Source: CAMLJR01 sp964631955 (GTDB lineage: Bacteria > Pseudomonadota > Gammaproteobacteria > Pseudomonadales > CAMLJR01). Taken from it: 64,000 nucleotides of DNA. Location of the stretch: NCBI GenBank assembly GCA_964631955.1, contig CAZWBA010000001.1:396614-460613 (forward strand), given 5' to 3'. Made by a program: the position numbers and the translations under genes. Under the pieces are notes generated by a model that worked only from the letters and a program-made list of their open reading frames with translations, made no database searches and was not told the DNA's origin. Numbering within the stretch: the stretch's first letter is position 1; each line of letters starts with the position of its first letter. This document shows, one piece after another, positions 43,292-51,470 of this stretch.

Positions 43292-43945
43292 TTAAACCTG
43301 GGGCAGAAGCGGTTTGTCGCTCGCTAATTTTCGCGGGCGACAGAGCATGCCCCACACATGCGGGCCACTCTCGGGGATATCGAATTCCTGGATGGTTTCA
43401 AATCCCGCATGGTGGTAATACCCGAGATTATCTGGATTCATTACTTCAACATACACCGGCTTCCCCGCTGCGCGAGCGAGATCAAGACCAGCGCGAATTG
43501 CCTCGCCTCCCCATCCCCTGCCCTGCGCATCGGGCCGCACGCCGATGAACTGCAGATACCACCAGTCAAAACTCGTGAGCTGATGCGCTTTGAGGGTATT
43601 TCCCATCAATTGCGACCGCTCCCGACCGACAGTGAACGCCTTTGCCAGACTCGGCAAAGCGCAAAATATTTCCATGCGACCCGGGCTGATCCGGCCGGGC
43701 TGGCGCCACAGCGAAACCGCTGCGCTGTCAGCGGAATGCAGGGCGATACCGTTAGCCATGGTGCCGGAAACGATCGGTTTGAAGAAAAACGGCAATCGCC
43801 CAAGCCTGTCCTCACGATCCGGCCAGATCCAGCTCAACCCGGGATCGTCGGCAAATGCTGCGCACAGCGAAGCAATCATGGCCGTTCTGTGAGCAGGTAA
43901 TGCACGGTGCATCTTCGTGGTTTGCTGGCTGGTTTCGATGATCAT
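43292..43945 (-). CDS. GNAT-family N-acetyltransferase
   Basis: 217 residues from the ATG at 43945, chosen for AAGGAG 9 bp upstream. The acetyl-CoA loop is LQFIGVRPDAQGRGWGGEAIRAGLDLARAAGKPVYVEV, then NLGYYHHAGFETIQEF. Resembles the group with N-terminal AFADDPGLSWIWPD. Substrate unknown. It shares the divergent region with the ALDH operon. Confidence 0.82.
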   Translation of the reverse strand: MIIETSQQTTKMHRALPAHRTAMIASLCAAFADDPGLSWIWPDREDRLGRLPFFFKPIVSGTMANGIALHSADSAAVSLWRQPGRISPGRMEIFCALPSLAKAFTVGRERSQLMGNTLKAHQLTSFDWWYLQFIGVRPDAQGRGWGGEAIRAGLDLARAAGKPVYVEVMNPDNLGYYHHAGFETIQEFDIPESGPHVWGMLCRPRKLASDKPLLPQV

Positions 43946-44136
43946 GCGTATCCACTCCTTCTTCGGGATCATGGTATTCGCTCTTTTCGAGAACGATGTT
44001 CTCAACACGGTAGCACGCTGTTTTTCCGCATTGAAATTAAAGTTCTGTCATTGAGGACGCGGCTGGCTCGACTGCGCAGTTTTTATCGACCGGTAGCGAA
44101 TCGCCGTTTGACTTTATGAACGCGCCAAGATAAAAA

Positions 44137-44170
44137 GTCGACTATTAGAACTTTATATCTGGATACAGAA
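44137..44170. promoter_or_regulatory. Paired TTC-N8-GAA operator (ALDH operon)
   Basis: GTCGACTATTAGAA (44137-44150) and ATCTGGATACAGAA (44157-44170), 20 bp start to start; the second ends 4 bp before the ALDH ATG. The 15-mer TTAGAACTTTATATC at 44145-44159 recurs inverted at 58174-58188. Confidence 0.65.
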
Positions 44171-44174
44171 TATT

Positions 44175-45644
44175 ATGACAATCAAAGCGCATGCCGGATT
44201 TATCGATGGCGACTGGATAAGCGGTGAAGGCGCCGATCTGCGCGTCGAGAACCCCTCTGACGAAAGCATCGTCGCCGAATTGCAGGGCGCGTCGCTGCAA
44301 CAATTCGAGACCGCAATCACTGGTGCACGCGAAGCCTTCGATCGCGGCGATTGGAGCAGCAGAAGCAGCAACGAGCGCGCAGAAATATTGCGGCGCTTCG
44401 CGGCAGCTCTCGCCAATCGTTCGGCGCAAATCACCGATCTGGTTGTCGCCGAAGCGGGCTGCCCGCGGCATACCTCGGTCGCGCAATCGCAGGTACAAGT
44501 GCCGCTGCGACAGGCGAACGACATCATCAATTTGTTTTTATCGCTACCCGAAATCGAAGAAAACCCGCTTCCGCTCAGCGAACGTATCACCGCGCAAGGC
44601 CAAGTCTTTCAGAGCTTGCGACGCTATTCGCCGATCGGCGTCGTTGCAGCGATCGCGGCTTACAACTTCCCGTTTTTGACTGCGCTGTGGAAAGTGCTGC
44701 CTGCGCTTATCACCGGCAATACCGTAGTGCTGCGCCCCAGTCCGTTAACGCCGCTTTCCGCATTGGTATTTGCTGAAGCTGCAATCGAAGCAGGACTGCC
44801 GGCGGGCGTGCTCAATATCGTCATCGAATCCGGTGTTGAAGGCGCGCATTTGCTGACGACACATCCCGCTGTCGATCTCGTCGCCTTCACCGGCTCGACC
44901 ACTGTCGGCACGCAAGTGATGGCGCAGGCCGCGCCGACATTGAAACGTCTGCAACTGGAACTCGGCGGTAAATCCGCGCAAATATTTTTACCCGATGCGA
45001 TCGACAAAGCACCGATGTCAGCACTCGGCGTTTGTCTCGCTCATGCCGGACAAGGTTGTGCGCTCGGTACGCGTTTCTTCGTGCCCAAAGAAAACAAAGC
45101 TGCCGTGTTAGAACAAATCGCGGCCATGATGAAAAACGTGCGCATCGGTGATACCGAAGCGACAGATACGAAAATGGGGCCGGTAATTTCCGCTGCGCAA
45201 CGCGAACGCTGCGAAAAATATGTGGCTGCAGCCGTCGAACACGGCGGCAAAGTTATCTGCGGCGGCAAGCGTCCTGCGCATTTAGATAAAGGTTATTTCT
45301 TCGAGCCGACGGTTTTGGATTTACCCGATAACCGCAATCCCGCCGCGCAAGATGAAATTTTCGGCCCGGTTCTCGCGGTGATCGGTTACGACGATCTCGA
45401 TCACGCCGTAGCGATGGCCAACGATTCGCGCTTTGGTTTATCCGGTTATGTACACAGCAAAGATGCGCGACGCGGACTCGATGTCGCTCTGCGTATCAAG
45501 AGCGGCACCGTCAACGTCAACACCGGAATGATGAGCGCGTATGTGTCATCGGGTGGGCAACGCTTTAGCGGTATCGGTCGCGAGCGCGGCATCGAAGGGT
45601 TGCGGCTCTATCAACAATTAACGTGTTTGAATTTGGGAGGCTAA
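44175..45644 (+). CDS. Aldehyde dehydrogenase family protein
   Basis: 489 residues. NAD(P)-dependent aldehyde oxidation to the acid. Features: SPIGVVAAIAAYNFPF, FTGSTTVGTQVM, catalytic Glu in LELGGKSAQIF, catalytic Cys in AGQGCALGTRFFV, EIFGPVLAVIGYDDLDHAV, and GTVNVNTG. All key residues are intact. There is no clear ribosome site between the operator and the ATG, so a very short leader is likely. Followed 17 bp later by an SDR gene, forming a two-gene operon. Confidence 0.92.
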   Translation: MTIKAHAGFIDGDWISGEGADLRVENPSDESIVAELQGASLQQFETAITGAREAFDRGDWSSRSSNERAEILRRFAAALANRSAQITDLVVAEAGCPRHTSVAQSQVQVPLRQANDIINLFLSLPEIEENPLPLSERITAQGQVFQSLRRYSPIGVVAAIAAYNFPFLTALWKVLPALITGNTVVLRPSPLTPLSALVFAEAAIEAGLPAGVLNIVIESGVEGAHLLTTHPAVDLVAFTGSTTVGTQVMAQAAPTLKRLQLELGGKSAQIFLPDAIDKAPMSALGVCLAHAGQGCALGTRFFVPKENKAAVLEQIAAMMKNVRIGDTEATDTKMGPVISAAQRERCEKYVAAAVEHGGKVICGGKRPAHLDKGYFFEPTVLDLPDNRNPAAQDEIFGPVLAVIGYDDLDHAVAMANDSRFGLSGYVHSKDARRGLDVALRIKSGTVNVNTGMMSAYVSSGGQRFSGIGRERGIEGLRLYQQLTCLNLGG

Positions 45645-45661
45645 TTGTGCCTGAGGTGTTG

Positions 45662-46459
45662 ATGATGAAAGGTTTAATCGACGGCAAAGTTGCCGTAATT
45701 ACAGGTGCAGGCTCTGGACTTGGTCGCGCAGCGAGTATTTTGTTTGCGCGCCACGGTGCGAAAGTCGTCGCGGTGGATATCGATTTAGGAAATGCTGAAG
45801 AAACCGTCGCGGAAATTATCAAAGAAGGTGGCTCCGCTGTTGCTGCGATGTGCAATGTCGCCGACGAAGCGGATGTCGAGCGCGCAGTGCAAATCGCCGT
45901 CGAAAATTTCGGCCGCCTCGACATCATGTACAACAACGCCGGCATCACTATTCTCAATGAACCCGGCAAACCGTTGAAATCGTTTTTAGAAGCGACACAA
46001 GCCGAGATCGAACGCGTGCAAGCGGTCAATGTCGGCGGCGTACTCAATGGCTGTCGCGCGGCGATTCGTCAATTCGATCGTCAAGAAAGCACTGGCGCTA
46101 TCGTCAACACTGCTTCTGTCGCTGGATTGATCGGTTACGGCGGTGTGGTTTATGGCGGAACAAAGGGCGCGGTCACGTCGATCGTGCGCGCGCTGGCGCT
46201 GGAAGTGGCGCACAAGGGCATTCGCATCAATTCGGTTTGCCCCGCCGGCATGCCGACGAATTACGCCGGCAAAGGTATTGCTACCTCGGAAAAAGCGCGC
46301 GCCAGTATGAGTGCAACACATCCTCTCGGACGCCCGATCGATCCGATGGATTGCGCTAATGCCGCACTCTTCCTCGTCTCCGATCTCGCTTCGAATATCA
46401 CCGGTGTTAATTTGCCGATTGATGGTGGACTTTCTGCCGGCATCCCGCCTCGCCGCTAA
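45662..46459 (+). CDS. Short-chain dehydrogenase/reductase
   Basis: 265 residues from MMKGLIDGKVAVITGAGSG (GAGG upstream). Classical SDR: GAGSGLGRA cofactor loop, DIDL at the strand-2 end (NAD preference), NNAG, catalytic Ser/Tyr/Lys in SVAGLIGYGGVVYGGTKGA, and PIDGGLSAG at the end. Probably oxidises or reduces an alcohol/ketone of the same pathway as the ALDH. Confidence 0.9.
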   Translation: MMKGLIDGKVAVITGAGSGLGRAASILFARHGAKVVAVDIDLGNAEETVAEIIKEGGSAVAAMCNVADEADVERAVQIAVENFGRLDIMYNNAGITILNEPGKPLKSFLEATQAEIERVQAVNVGGVLNGCRAAIRQFDRQESTGAIVNTASVAGLIGYGGVVYGGTKGAVTSIVRALALEVAHKGIRINSVCPAGMPTNYAGKGIATSEKARASMSATHPLGRPIDPMDCANAALFLVSDLASNITGVNLPIDGGLSAGIPPRR

Positions 46460-46468
46460 CACAAAGCG

Positions 46469-46597
46469 TTAGATATCGGAAATAATGCGGAAATAAAAAA
46501 GTGTCGACTGAACCATGGCCGCGAGGATCTTCGACACTTCAACTGAATCTTCCGCCGAAGCCAACAGTGAACTATAAATCTCACGCACTTTCACCAT
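46469..46597 (-). CDS. Possible 42-residue small protein downstream of tetR
   Basis: Reads MVKVREIYSSLLASAEDSVE followed by 22 further residues, ending RIISDI. Its ATG lies inside the last codons of tetR (7-nt overlap), so coupled translation is possible; the predicted structure is helical. It could also be a chance frame: it is short and I recognise no family. Confidence 0.3.
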   Translation of the reverse strand: MVKVREIYSSLLASAEDSVEVSKILAAMVQSTLFYFRIISDI

Positions 46598-47256
46598 ACA
46601 TCTCTTCCTTTGAATACAAGGTTGACTAACCACTCTGCATAACTTGCAGCTGATTTTTTTGAAACTGGTTTTCCTTGTCGTTCGTTATCGAGCCATCCGG
46701 CCACCATGGATAATAATCCTTCGGCAACCCGTTGCGGGTACTTCGCCGGGAGTCCTTCTTGCTTAGTGAATTGGCGGATGTCCTTAGCAATAAGGTTAAT
46801 CATTGTTTGCTGACCAGTCAGTCCTGCAGCGGAGATAATGTTTCTTGCTTCCGGGCTCAGGCTTTGTCGGAGTCTACGAAAGGCGCGAACTTCGTGGTGA
46901 GACGACCAGCGGATGGCGCGTCGCAAATGACTTTGAAGCCGCTCTTCTAATGTTTCTCCCGGATTATCTTCTAGGGTCTCAGCAAGTGCCGACCACTCAG
47001 CGACCTTACTTTCCATAACTGCGCGAAAAAGTGCTTCTTTATTTGTGTAACGCTTATAGACGGCGTTTTTATAGACCCCTGCTAATTGGGCGACCGATTC
47101 GATGCTACATGCTTCGTAACCATGAGTAAGAAATTGGATGGTGGCCGCCTGAATAATGGTTGAGCTAACCATTGCCTCTTGCTCAACGGATGGGCGTCCG
47201 CGCTTCAGTTTCAGTTCGCAATTAGCGGGGTTAGTTGGCATACAGTTCCGGTTCAT
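46591..47256 (-). CDS. TetR-family transcriptional regulator
   Basis: 221 residues. HTH: SIESVAQLAGVYKNAVYKRYTNKEALFRAVM after a basic GRPSVEQEA segment. The C-terminal ligand domain has no close match I can name. Codon use is more AT-rich than in the catabolic genes to the left. It is divergent from a membrane protein gene, with a perfect palindrome between them which is its likely operator. Confidence 0.88.
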   Translation of the reverse strand: MNRNCMPTNPANCELKLKRGRPSVEQEAMVSSTIIQAATIQFLTHGYEACSIESVAQLAGVYKNAVYKRYTNKEALFRAVMESKVAEWSALAETLEDNPGETLEERLQSHLRRAIRWSSHHEVRAFRRLRQSLSPEARNIISAAGLTGQQTMINLIAKDIRQFTKQEGLPAKYPQRVAEGLLSMVAGWLDNERQGKPVSKKSAASYAEWLVNLVFKGRDVW

Positions 47257-47303
47257 GTGAATTTCAACAAGCCGTCAAGTTGACATGGATTATACGTGCC
47301 CTC

Positions 47304-47337
47304 AGAATATAAACAACGCATCCGTTGTTTATATTCT
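47304..47337. promoter_or_regulatory. Perfect 34-bp palindrome, likely TetR operator
   Basis: Arms of 15 bp (AGAATATAAACAACG at 47304-47318, its complement at 47323-47337) with a 4-bp centre CATC. It lies between tetR and the membrane protein gene, just before the AGGAAGG ribosome site at 47338. Confidence 0.85.
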
Positions 47338-47349
47338 AGGAAGGTTATC

Positions 47350-47967
47350 ATGCATGGAATTAAGTATGTTTATTGGATGATTGGCGCATTGGCGCTGATT
47401 TGCGTTGTACCAATATTCGCGTTAGGTTTTAGTGAAGCGTCAATACACTGGGCTATTACCCGCTCAGTCGATTTGGGCATTCCTTGTTTTCTGTTGGCCT
47501 TCTCTGCGCGACCGCTTAGTCGCTACTGGCCGACGCCGTTGACTCGGTGGGCGCTTCGCAATCGCAGATATCTCGGGATAAATTGGGGCATCGCTTTTCT
47601 TTTTCATGGTTGTGTGATTTTGCTGCTAGCACAACTCTATCCAGAACCATTTGTTTCGCAACTTACTCCAAAGACTATCAAGTTCGGCTTGTTCGCCTTC
47701 AGCACTACTGCGTTGCTGTTGATGACGTCTAACAACTGGTCGGTGAAATTTCTACACCCAAAACTTTGGTCATTCGTGCACACCGCAGGCAGCTACTTCC
47801 TATTATTTGCGCTGGCTGGGTCCATGATGACCAATCATTCAAAACCATGGATTTGGCCGTATGCCGTGTTGACGGCGTTATTAGTTCTATTGCGACTCTA
47901 TGCGGCTACTCACCGCTTATGGCTATGGATAAGGAGGAATGGCTACATTTCACAACCTAGGACATAG
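47350..47967 (+). CDS. Ferric-reductase-like / MsrQ-like membrane protein
   Basis: 205 residues, six likely membrane segments. RRYLGINWGIAFLFHGCVILLLA and LHPKLWSFVHTAGSYFLLFALAG resemble the heme-binding helices of ferric reductase-like transmembrane domains: His residues recur at the spacing of a b-heme pair. No FAD/NAD domain is fused, and no MsrP partner is next to it. AGGAAGG precedes the ATG at 47350. Controlled probably by the adjacent TetR. Confidence 0.6.
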   Translation: MHGIKYVYWMIGALALICVVPIFALGFSEASIHWAITRSVDLGIPCFLLAFSARPLSRYWPTPLTRWALRNRRYLGINWGIAFLFHGCVILLLAQLYPEPFVSQLTPKTIKFGLFAFSTTALLLMTSNNWSVKFLHPKLWSFVHTAGSYFLLFALAGSMMTNHSKPWIWPYAVLTALLVLLRLYAATHRLWLWIRRNGYISQPRT

Positions 47968-48071
47968 AGTCCTTTAGTCAAAAGCCGCAATTAACCGACG
48001 CGACGCGTTTAATTTTTTAATACGGATGCGCCTGCATACTAAGTAGTTAGGGTTAATTTCATGGAGGCTAC

Positions 48072-48467
48072 ATGCCAAGCGTTCTGATCGAAGTAAGAAA
48101 TGAATATTCACAAACGCAAGAAATTGCTCTTATGGAAGCAGTTCATTCTGCCTTACGAGAAGCATTCAAAATTCCAGAGTGGGACAGAAACATAAGGCTG
48201 GTTGTCCATGCGCCTCACCGTCTTGTATGCCCTCCCGATAGAGAAAAACCAGAGCTTTACACGCATGTCAGCATTGACTGCTTTGCGGGCCGCTCAGTTG
48301 ATGCAAAGCGGAATCTGTATCAGGCCATTGTTCGCAATCTGGAAGCGCTTGGCATTCCCAAAAATCATGTCAAAACTCTGCTGAGCGAAACCCCAAAAGA
48401 AAATTGGGGTATTCGTGGTGGACAAGCAGCTTGCGATGTAGACATCGGGTTCAAGGTTGATGTCTAG
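48072..48467 (+). CDS. Tautomerase-superfamily protein (MSAD/cis-CaaD-like length)
   Basis: 131 residues. Pro directly follows the initiator Met (MPSVLIEVRNEYS), the catalytic base of 4-oxalocrotonate tautomerase relatives. Core: EVRNEYSQTQEIALMEAVHSALREAFKIPEWDRNIRLVVHAP and YTHVSIDCFAGRSVDAKRNLYQAIVRNLEALGIP; length fits the double-motif monomer family. Substrate unknown. AT-richer than flanks. Confidence 0.78.
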   Translation: MPSVLIEVRNEYSQTQEIALMEAVHSALREAFKIPEWDRNIRLVVHAPHRLVCPPDREKPELYTHVSIDCFAGRSVDAKRNLYQAIVRNLEALGIPKNHVKTLLSETPKENWGIRGGQAACDVDIGFKVDV

Positions 48468-48474
48468 TGCTTCA

Positions 48475-48868
48475 ATGAATCCTAACCATGCGCAACAAAA
48501 CTCGTTACGTTTTCAGGATGGAAAAATGAATGTCGTAGAAATCGAGAGGCTTATTTTAAGATCGGCAAAGCCCTGTGAATTTATGCCGCTACATAATCAA
48601 ACATTTTCGGATAAGAATGCTTCCAGATACGTACTCTCTGGCGGCACATTTACCGAACCACAGAGCCATGACCTTTTTGAAGACAAATTTAACTTTGGTG
48701 ACGGTGACCCATATGGTTTCTGCGTAATCAAAGAAAAACCATCCGAAAGCGCTGTAGGTTCGCTGGTTTAATTACGGCACGACATCTAAAAACCAACGAC
48801 TACGAGTTTGACTATGTATTAGCCCAGCGCTTTTGGGGTAAAGGCTACGCAACAGAAATTGCTATGGA
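48475..48868 (+). pseudogene. Broken RimJ/RimL-type acetyltransferase
   Basis: The first frame gives EIERLILRSAKPCEFMPLHN ... DGDPYGFCVIKEKPSESAVGSLV and stops at 48769-48771. Continuing one base back at 48765 gives GLITARHLKTNDYEFDYVLAQRFWGKGYATEIAM, the acetyl-CoA loop of the same fold. One G is therefore missing near 48765. The second part then runs into a palindromic repeat and loses similarity, so the gene is both frameshifted and truncated. Confidence 0.8.
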
Positions 48869-48890
48869 CTCCCGCCTTCGCGGGAGTGAC
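48869..48890. repeat. REP-like palindrome
   Basis: CTCCCGCCTTCGCGGGAGTGAC. It matches the inverse of 52958-52979. It replaces the end of the acetyltransferase pseudogene. Confidence 0.8.
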
Positions 48891-48988
48891 GAGTCAGAGA
48901 GCTTTTCAAAGCCACTTAAATCAAATGCAGTAAAAAAGGGCTGTGGAAATTCACACAGCCCAACATCATCGGAGGAGACCCGAGAATC

Positions 48989-50506
48989 TCAGGCCGTCGA
49001 CGGCGACTCCGCTGTTTCGAACAAACGACGCAACGCACCCAAATCGATTTTCAGCGACGGCGTGCGCGGCAATTTTTCGAGAATGCGCCAGTGCACGGGA
49101 ATATGTGTCGACGCCGCATGCTTGCGCAAATGCTCTTCCAGTATTTCAGCGGTCGTCGCATTCGCGCCCGCTTTCAATTCGATCGCCGCGCCCGGCACTT
49201 CGCCCAGGCGTCGATCCTTCACACCGACGACGGCAACCGCTGCTACCGCCGGATGCAATGCCAGCGCATTTTCGATCGTGACCGGAAGAATCTTGAAACC
49301 ACCGCGAATGATCGCGCCATCCGCGCGGCCGAGCAGAAATAAAAAACCCTCCTCGTCGATTTTCGCGAGATCGGACGTGCGTATCCATTCGGGACCGATG
49401 CGCGGCGAAATGACTTCGAGCACGCCTTCGGTATTCGGCGGTAATTCCGCTCCGCTTTGCGCATCGATGACACGCAATGAAACGCCCGGAATCGCCTTGC
49501 CGACGCTGCCGAATTTTTTCACGCCCCACTCAGTGACAAGATCCGGTGTCATGCGCGTGACGGGGCCACCGAATTCCGTCGCGCCGTACGACAATAAAAT
49601 CGGAATGCCGTAACGCTCCTCGAAGGCGCGATGCACATTCGGCGGCAATGGTGCAGCACCAGTGCCGATTGCACGTATGCTGCCGAGTTCTTCACGCGAC
49701 ACATTGGCATCCAGAATCATTTGAATACCCACCGGTGGCAAGCCTGTTGTCGCCGGACGGTAACGCGCAACGTAATCGAGCCACAGCGGCACGGTGAAAC
49801 GGTCGAACACCACTAAACGCTCACCGTTAGTCAGCGGCGGCAGCGTCGAATGCAGACCGGTGATATTGCCGAGCGGGAACATGAGAATGGGCGGAGGCAC
49901 ATCCGCCGTTAGCGGACCGCTGCGCGCACCGACACTGCGCTGTTTGCCGACCACATGCTCGGCAATCATGTCGTAACTCAGCGTGAACGGTTTCGGTTTG
50001 CCCGTGGTACCGCTGGTCAGAATCGTTACCTGCGCCGGACCGCCGGTGCCACCGTGCCGATCGAAACTCAATAGCGTGCGCACTTCCATTTCTTTCAATG
50101 CGACCGCAGAGAGTTGTTTTTCGTTCAGCGCCGCACGCAAGGTGTCGGTGTAATCCTGCTCCGCTGCAACGACTAAATCGACCTCGATTTGATCGAGTTC
50201 ACGCGCGATCGCTTCGGATGATTGAAACGGATAGATCATGCGCACCGAGCAGCGCCTGGCGAGCATCGCCAGAAATGCGGCGATGGCGGAAGGACGGTTG
50301 CGCGCGATAAATGCCACGCGCACGGGATCTGCGCCGGCAAGCCGTGCAAGACTTTCATTCAACTGCGCGGCAACCTCGCGCATTTCGCGCCAGTCAAACC
50401 AGCGCTGTTCGAATTCGATCGCCGGATTATCACCGGGTGTGTTCAGCGCTTCGGCGCACAGTGTTTCCAGCGTTTTATTTTCGGTGGGCGTTTCATGCTC
50501 TGACAT
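48989..50506 (-). CDS. Class I adenylate-forming enzyme (acyl-CoA ligase-like)
   Basis: 505 residues. P-loop TILTSGTTGKPKPFTLS, hinge region LGRADGAIIRGGFKILPVTIENAL, the A5 motif (YGATEFGGPVTR) and a C-terminal Lys region (PRTPSLKIDLGALR). Activates a carboxylic acid as acyl-AMP and then acyl-CoA; the acid is unknown. Last gene of P450-reductase-ligase; the start overlaps the reductase end by 14 bp. Confidence 0.88.
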   Translation of the reverse strand: MSEHETPTENKTLETLCAEALNTPGDNPAIEFEQRWFDWREMREVAAQLNESLARLAGADPVRVAFIARNRPSAIAAFLAMLARRCSVRMIYPFQSSEAIARELDQIEVDLVVAAEQDYTDTLRAALNEKQLSAVALKEMEVRTLLSFDRHGGTGGPAQVTILTSGTTGKPKPFTLSYDMIAEHVVGKQRSVGARSGPLTADVPPPILMFPLGNITGLHSTLPPLTNGERLVVFDRFTVPLWLDYVARYRPATTGLPPVGIQMILDANVSREELGSIRAIGTGAAPLPPNVHRAFEERYGIPILLSYGATEFGGPVTRMTPDLVTEWGVKKFGSVGKAIPGVSLRVIDAQSGAELPPNTEGVLEVISPRIGPEWIRTSDLAKIDEEGFLFLLGRADGAIIRGGFKILPVTIENALALHPAVAAVAVVGVKDRRLGEVPGAAIELKAGANATTAEILEEHLRKHAASTHIPVHWRILEKLPRTPSLKIDLGALRRLFETAESPSTA

Positions 50507-51458
50507 TCGGCGACTCGCTTTCCAGCATTTTCAGTAGCGCAATTTTAAGCGTCTGCCGCAGATCATAATCAAGTCCGTGTTCGGCATCCGATTCAGCCGC
50601 CTTAACCACCGTCGCCAGCTCGATATAAACGCGATTGCCCTGCGCCGTCAGTCGCAGCATGTCGCCATCGCGTGCAATCAGATTGCGCTCGAACAGCGCT
50701 GCGATTTCTTCGGGCGTCGCGTACCGGCCGCTCAATTCCAGACTTTTTTTCACTGCGGAAAGACTGCTGCGGACATTGTCCGGCATCGACGCATCGTGCT
50801 GCGCCGCCTGCGCCAGCACATAGTATTGCGCGCGACTGAAACCCAGATTTTCCAGTTCGACACGCACAGGTGCGTACACTTTCTGATAACAGCGACGCAG
50901 CAGATGGCCGAGAAAAGCATCGTTGAAATCGCTGTTCACGACATCGTTTCGCGCCTTGAGCAGGCGACCGTACTGGCCGCTATGAAACAGCAGCGGCGAG
51001 CGATCCCAGTGATCGAAACGCACCACGCGACCGACAAAAATAATATGGTCACCGCCCTCGTAACGATACGCGGTTTCGCAGACGAAACGCGCGGCGCAAT
51101 CCGGCAGCAAGGGAATGTCATCGGGACCGCGTTCGATATCGAGTTCAGCGAATTTATCCGCGCCGCGTTTGGCGAATCGCGCCGAAATCATTTGTTGCTC
51201 GGACGCTAAAATATGCACGGCAAAATGTTTGGCGGCAGTGAACGCCGGCAAACTCAACGACGATTTCGCCAGACTCCATAAAATCATCGGCGGATCGAGC
51301 GATACCGAATTGAAGCTGTTCGCGGTCAAGCCGGTGTCGGCGCCGTCGACACCTTTCGTGGTGACCACCGTGACGCCCGTAGTAAACGAACCGAGCGCGT
51401 TACGAAAATCGCCGGATGAAAATTCACTTTCCTTAATCGACATTGCATTTTCTGCCAT
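50493..51458 (-). CDS. Flavin reductase with C-terminal MarR-like domain (HPAH C1 type)
   Basis: About 321 residues (ATG at 51458; 51443 is also possible). Residues about 1-170 are an HpaC-like flavin reductase (FRNALGSFTTGVTVVTT, GLTANSFNSVSLDPPMILWSL, DHIIFVGRVVRFD). Residues about 175-320 resemble a winged-helix MarR domain (VELENLGFSRAQYYVLAQAA, LIARDGDMLRLTAQG). This two-part build and length match the C1 reductase of p-hydroxyphenylacetate 3-hydroxylase from Acinetobacter, where the MarR part is an effector-controlled brake. The expected C2 oxygenase is absent; a P450 stands in its place. Confidence 0.82.
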   Translation of the reverse strand: MAENAMSIKESEFSSGDFRNALGSFTTGVTVVTTKGVDGADTGLTANSFNSVSLDPPMILWSLAKSSLSLPAFTAAKHFAVHILASEQQMISARFAKRGADKFAELDIERGPDDIPLLPDCAARFVCETAYRYEGGDHIIFVGRVVRFDHWDRSPLLFHSGQYGRLLKARNDVVNSDFNDAFLGHLLRRCYQKVYAPVRVELENLGFSRAQYYVLAQAAQHDASMPDNVRSSLSAVKKSLELSGRYATPEEIAALFERNLIARDGDMLRLTAQGNRVYIELATVVKAAESDAEHGLDYDLRQTLKIALLKMLESESPNVRA

Positions 51459-51470
51459 CAACTTGATACA

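Noticed and set aside
47304..47337. Palindrome as a Rho-independent terminator of tetR or membrane gene
   Set aside because: It lies between two divergent gene starts, is AT-rich, and has no T-tract; operator is the better reading.
46469..48890. Insertion sequence or integrative element around the AT-rich block
   Set aside because: No transposase, integrase or matching inverted ends found; only REP-like palindromes.
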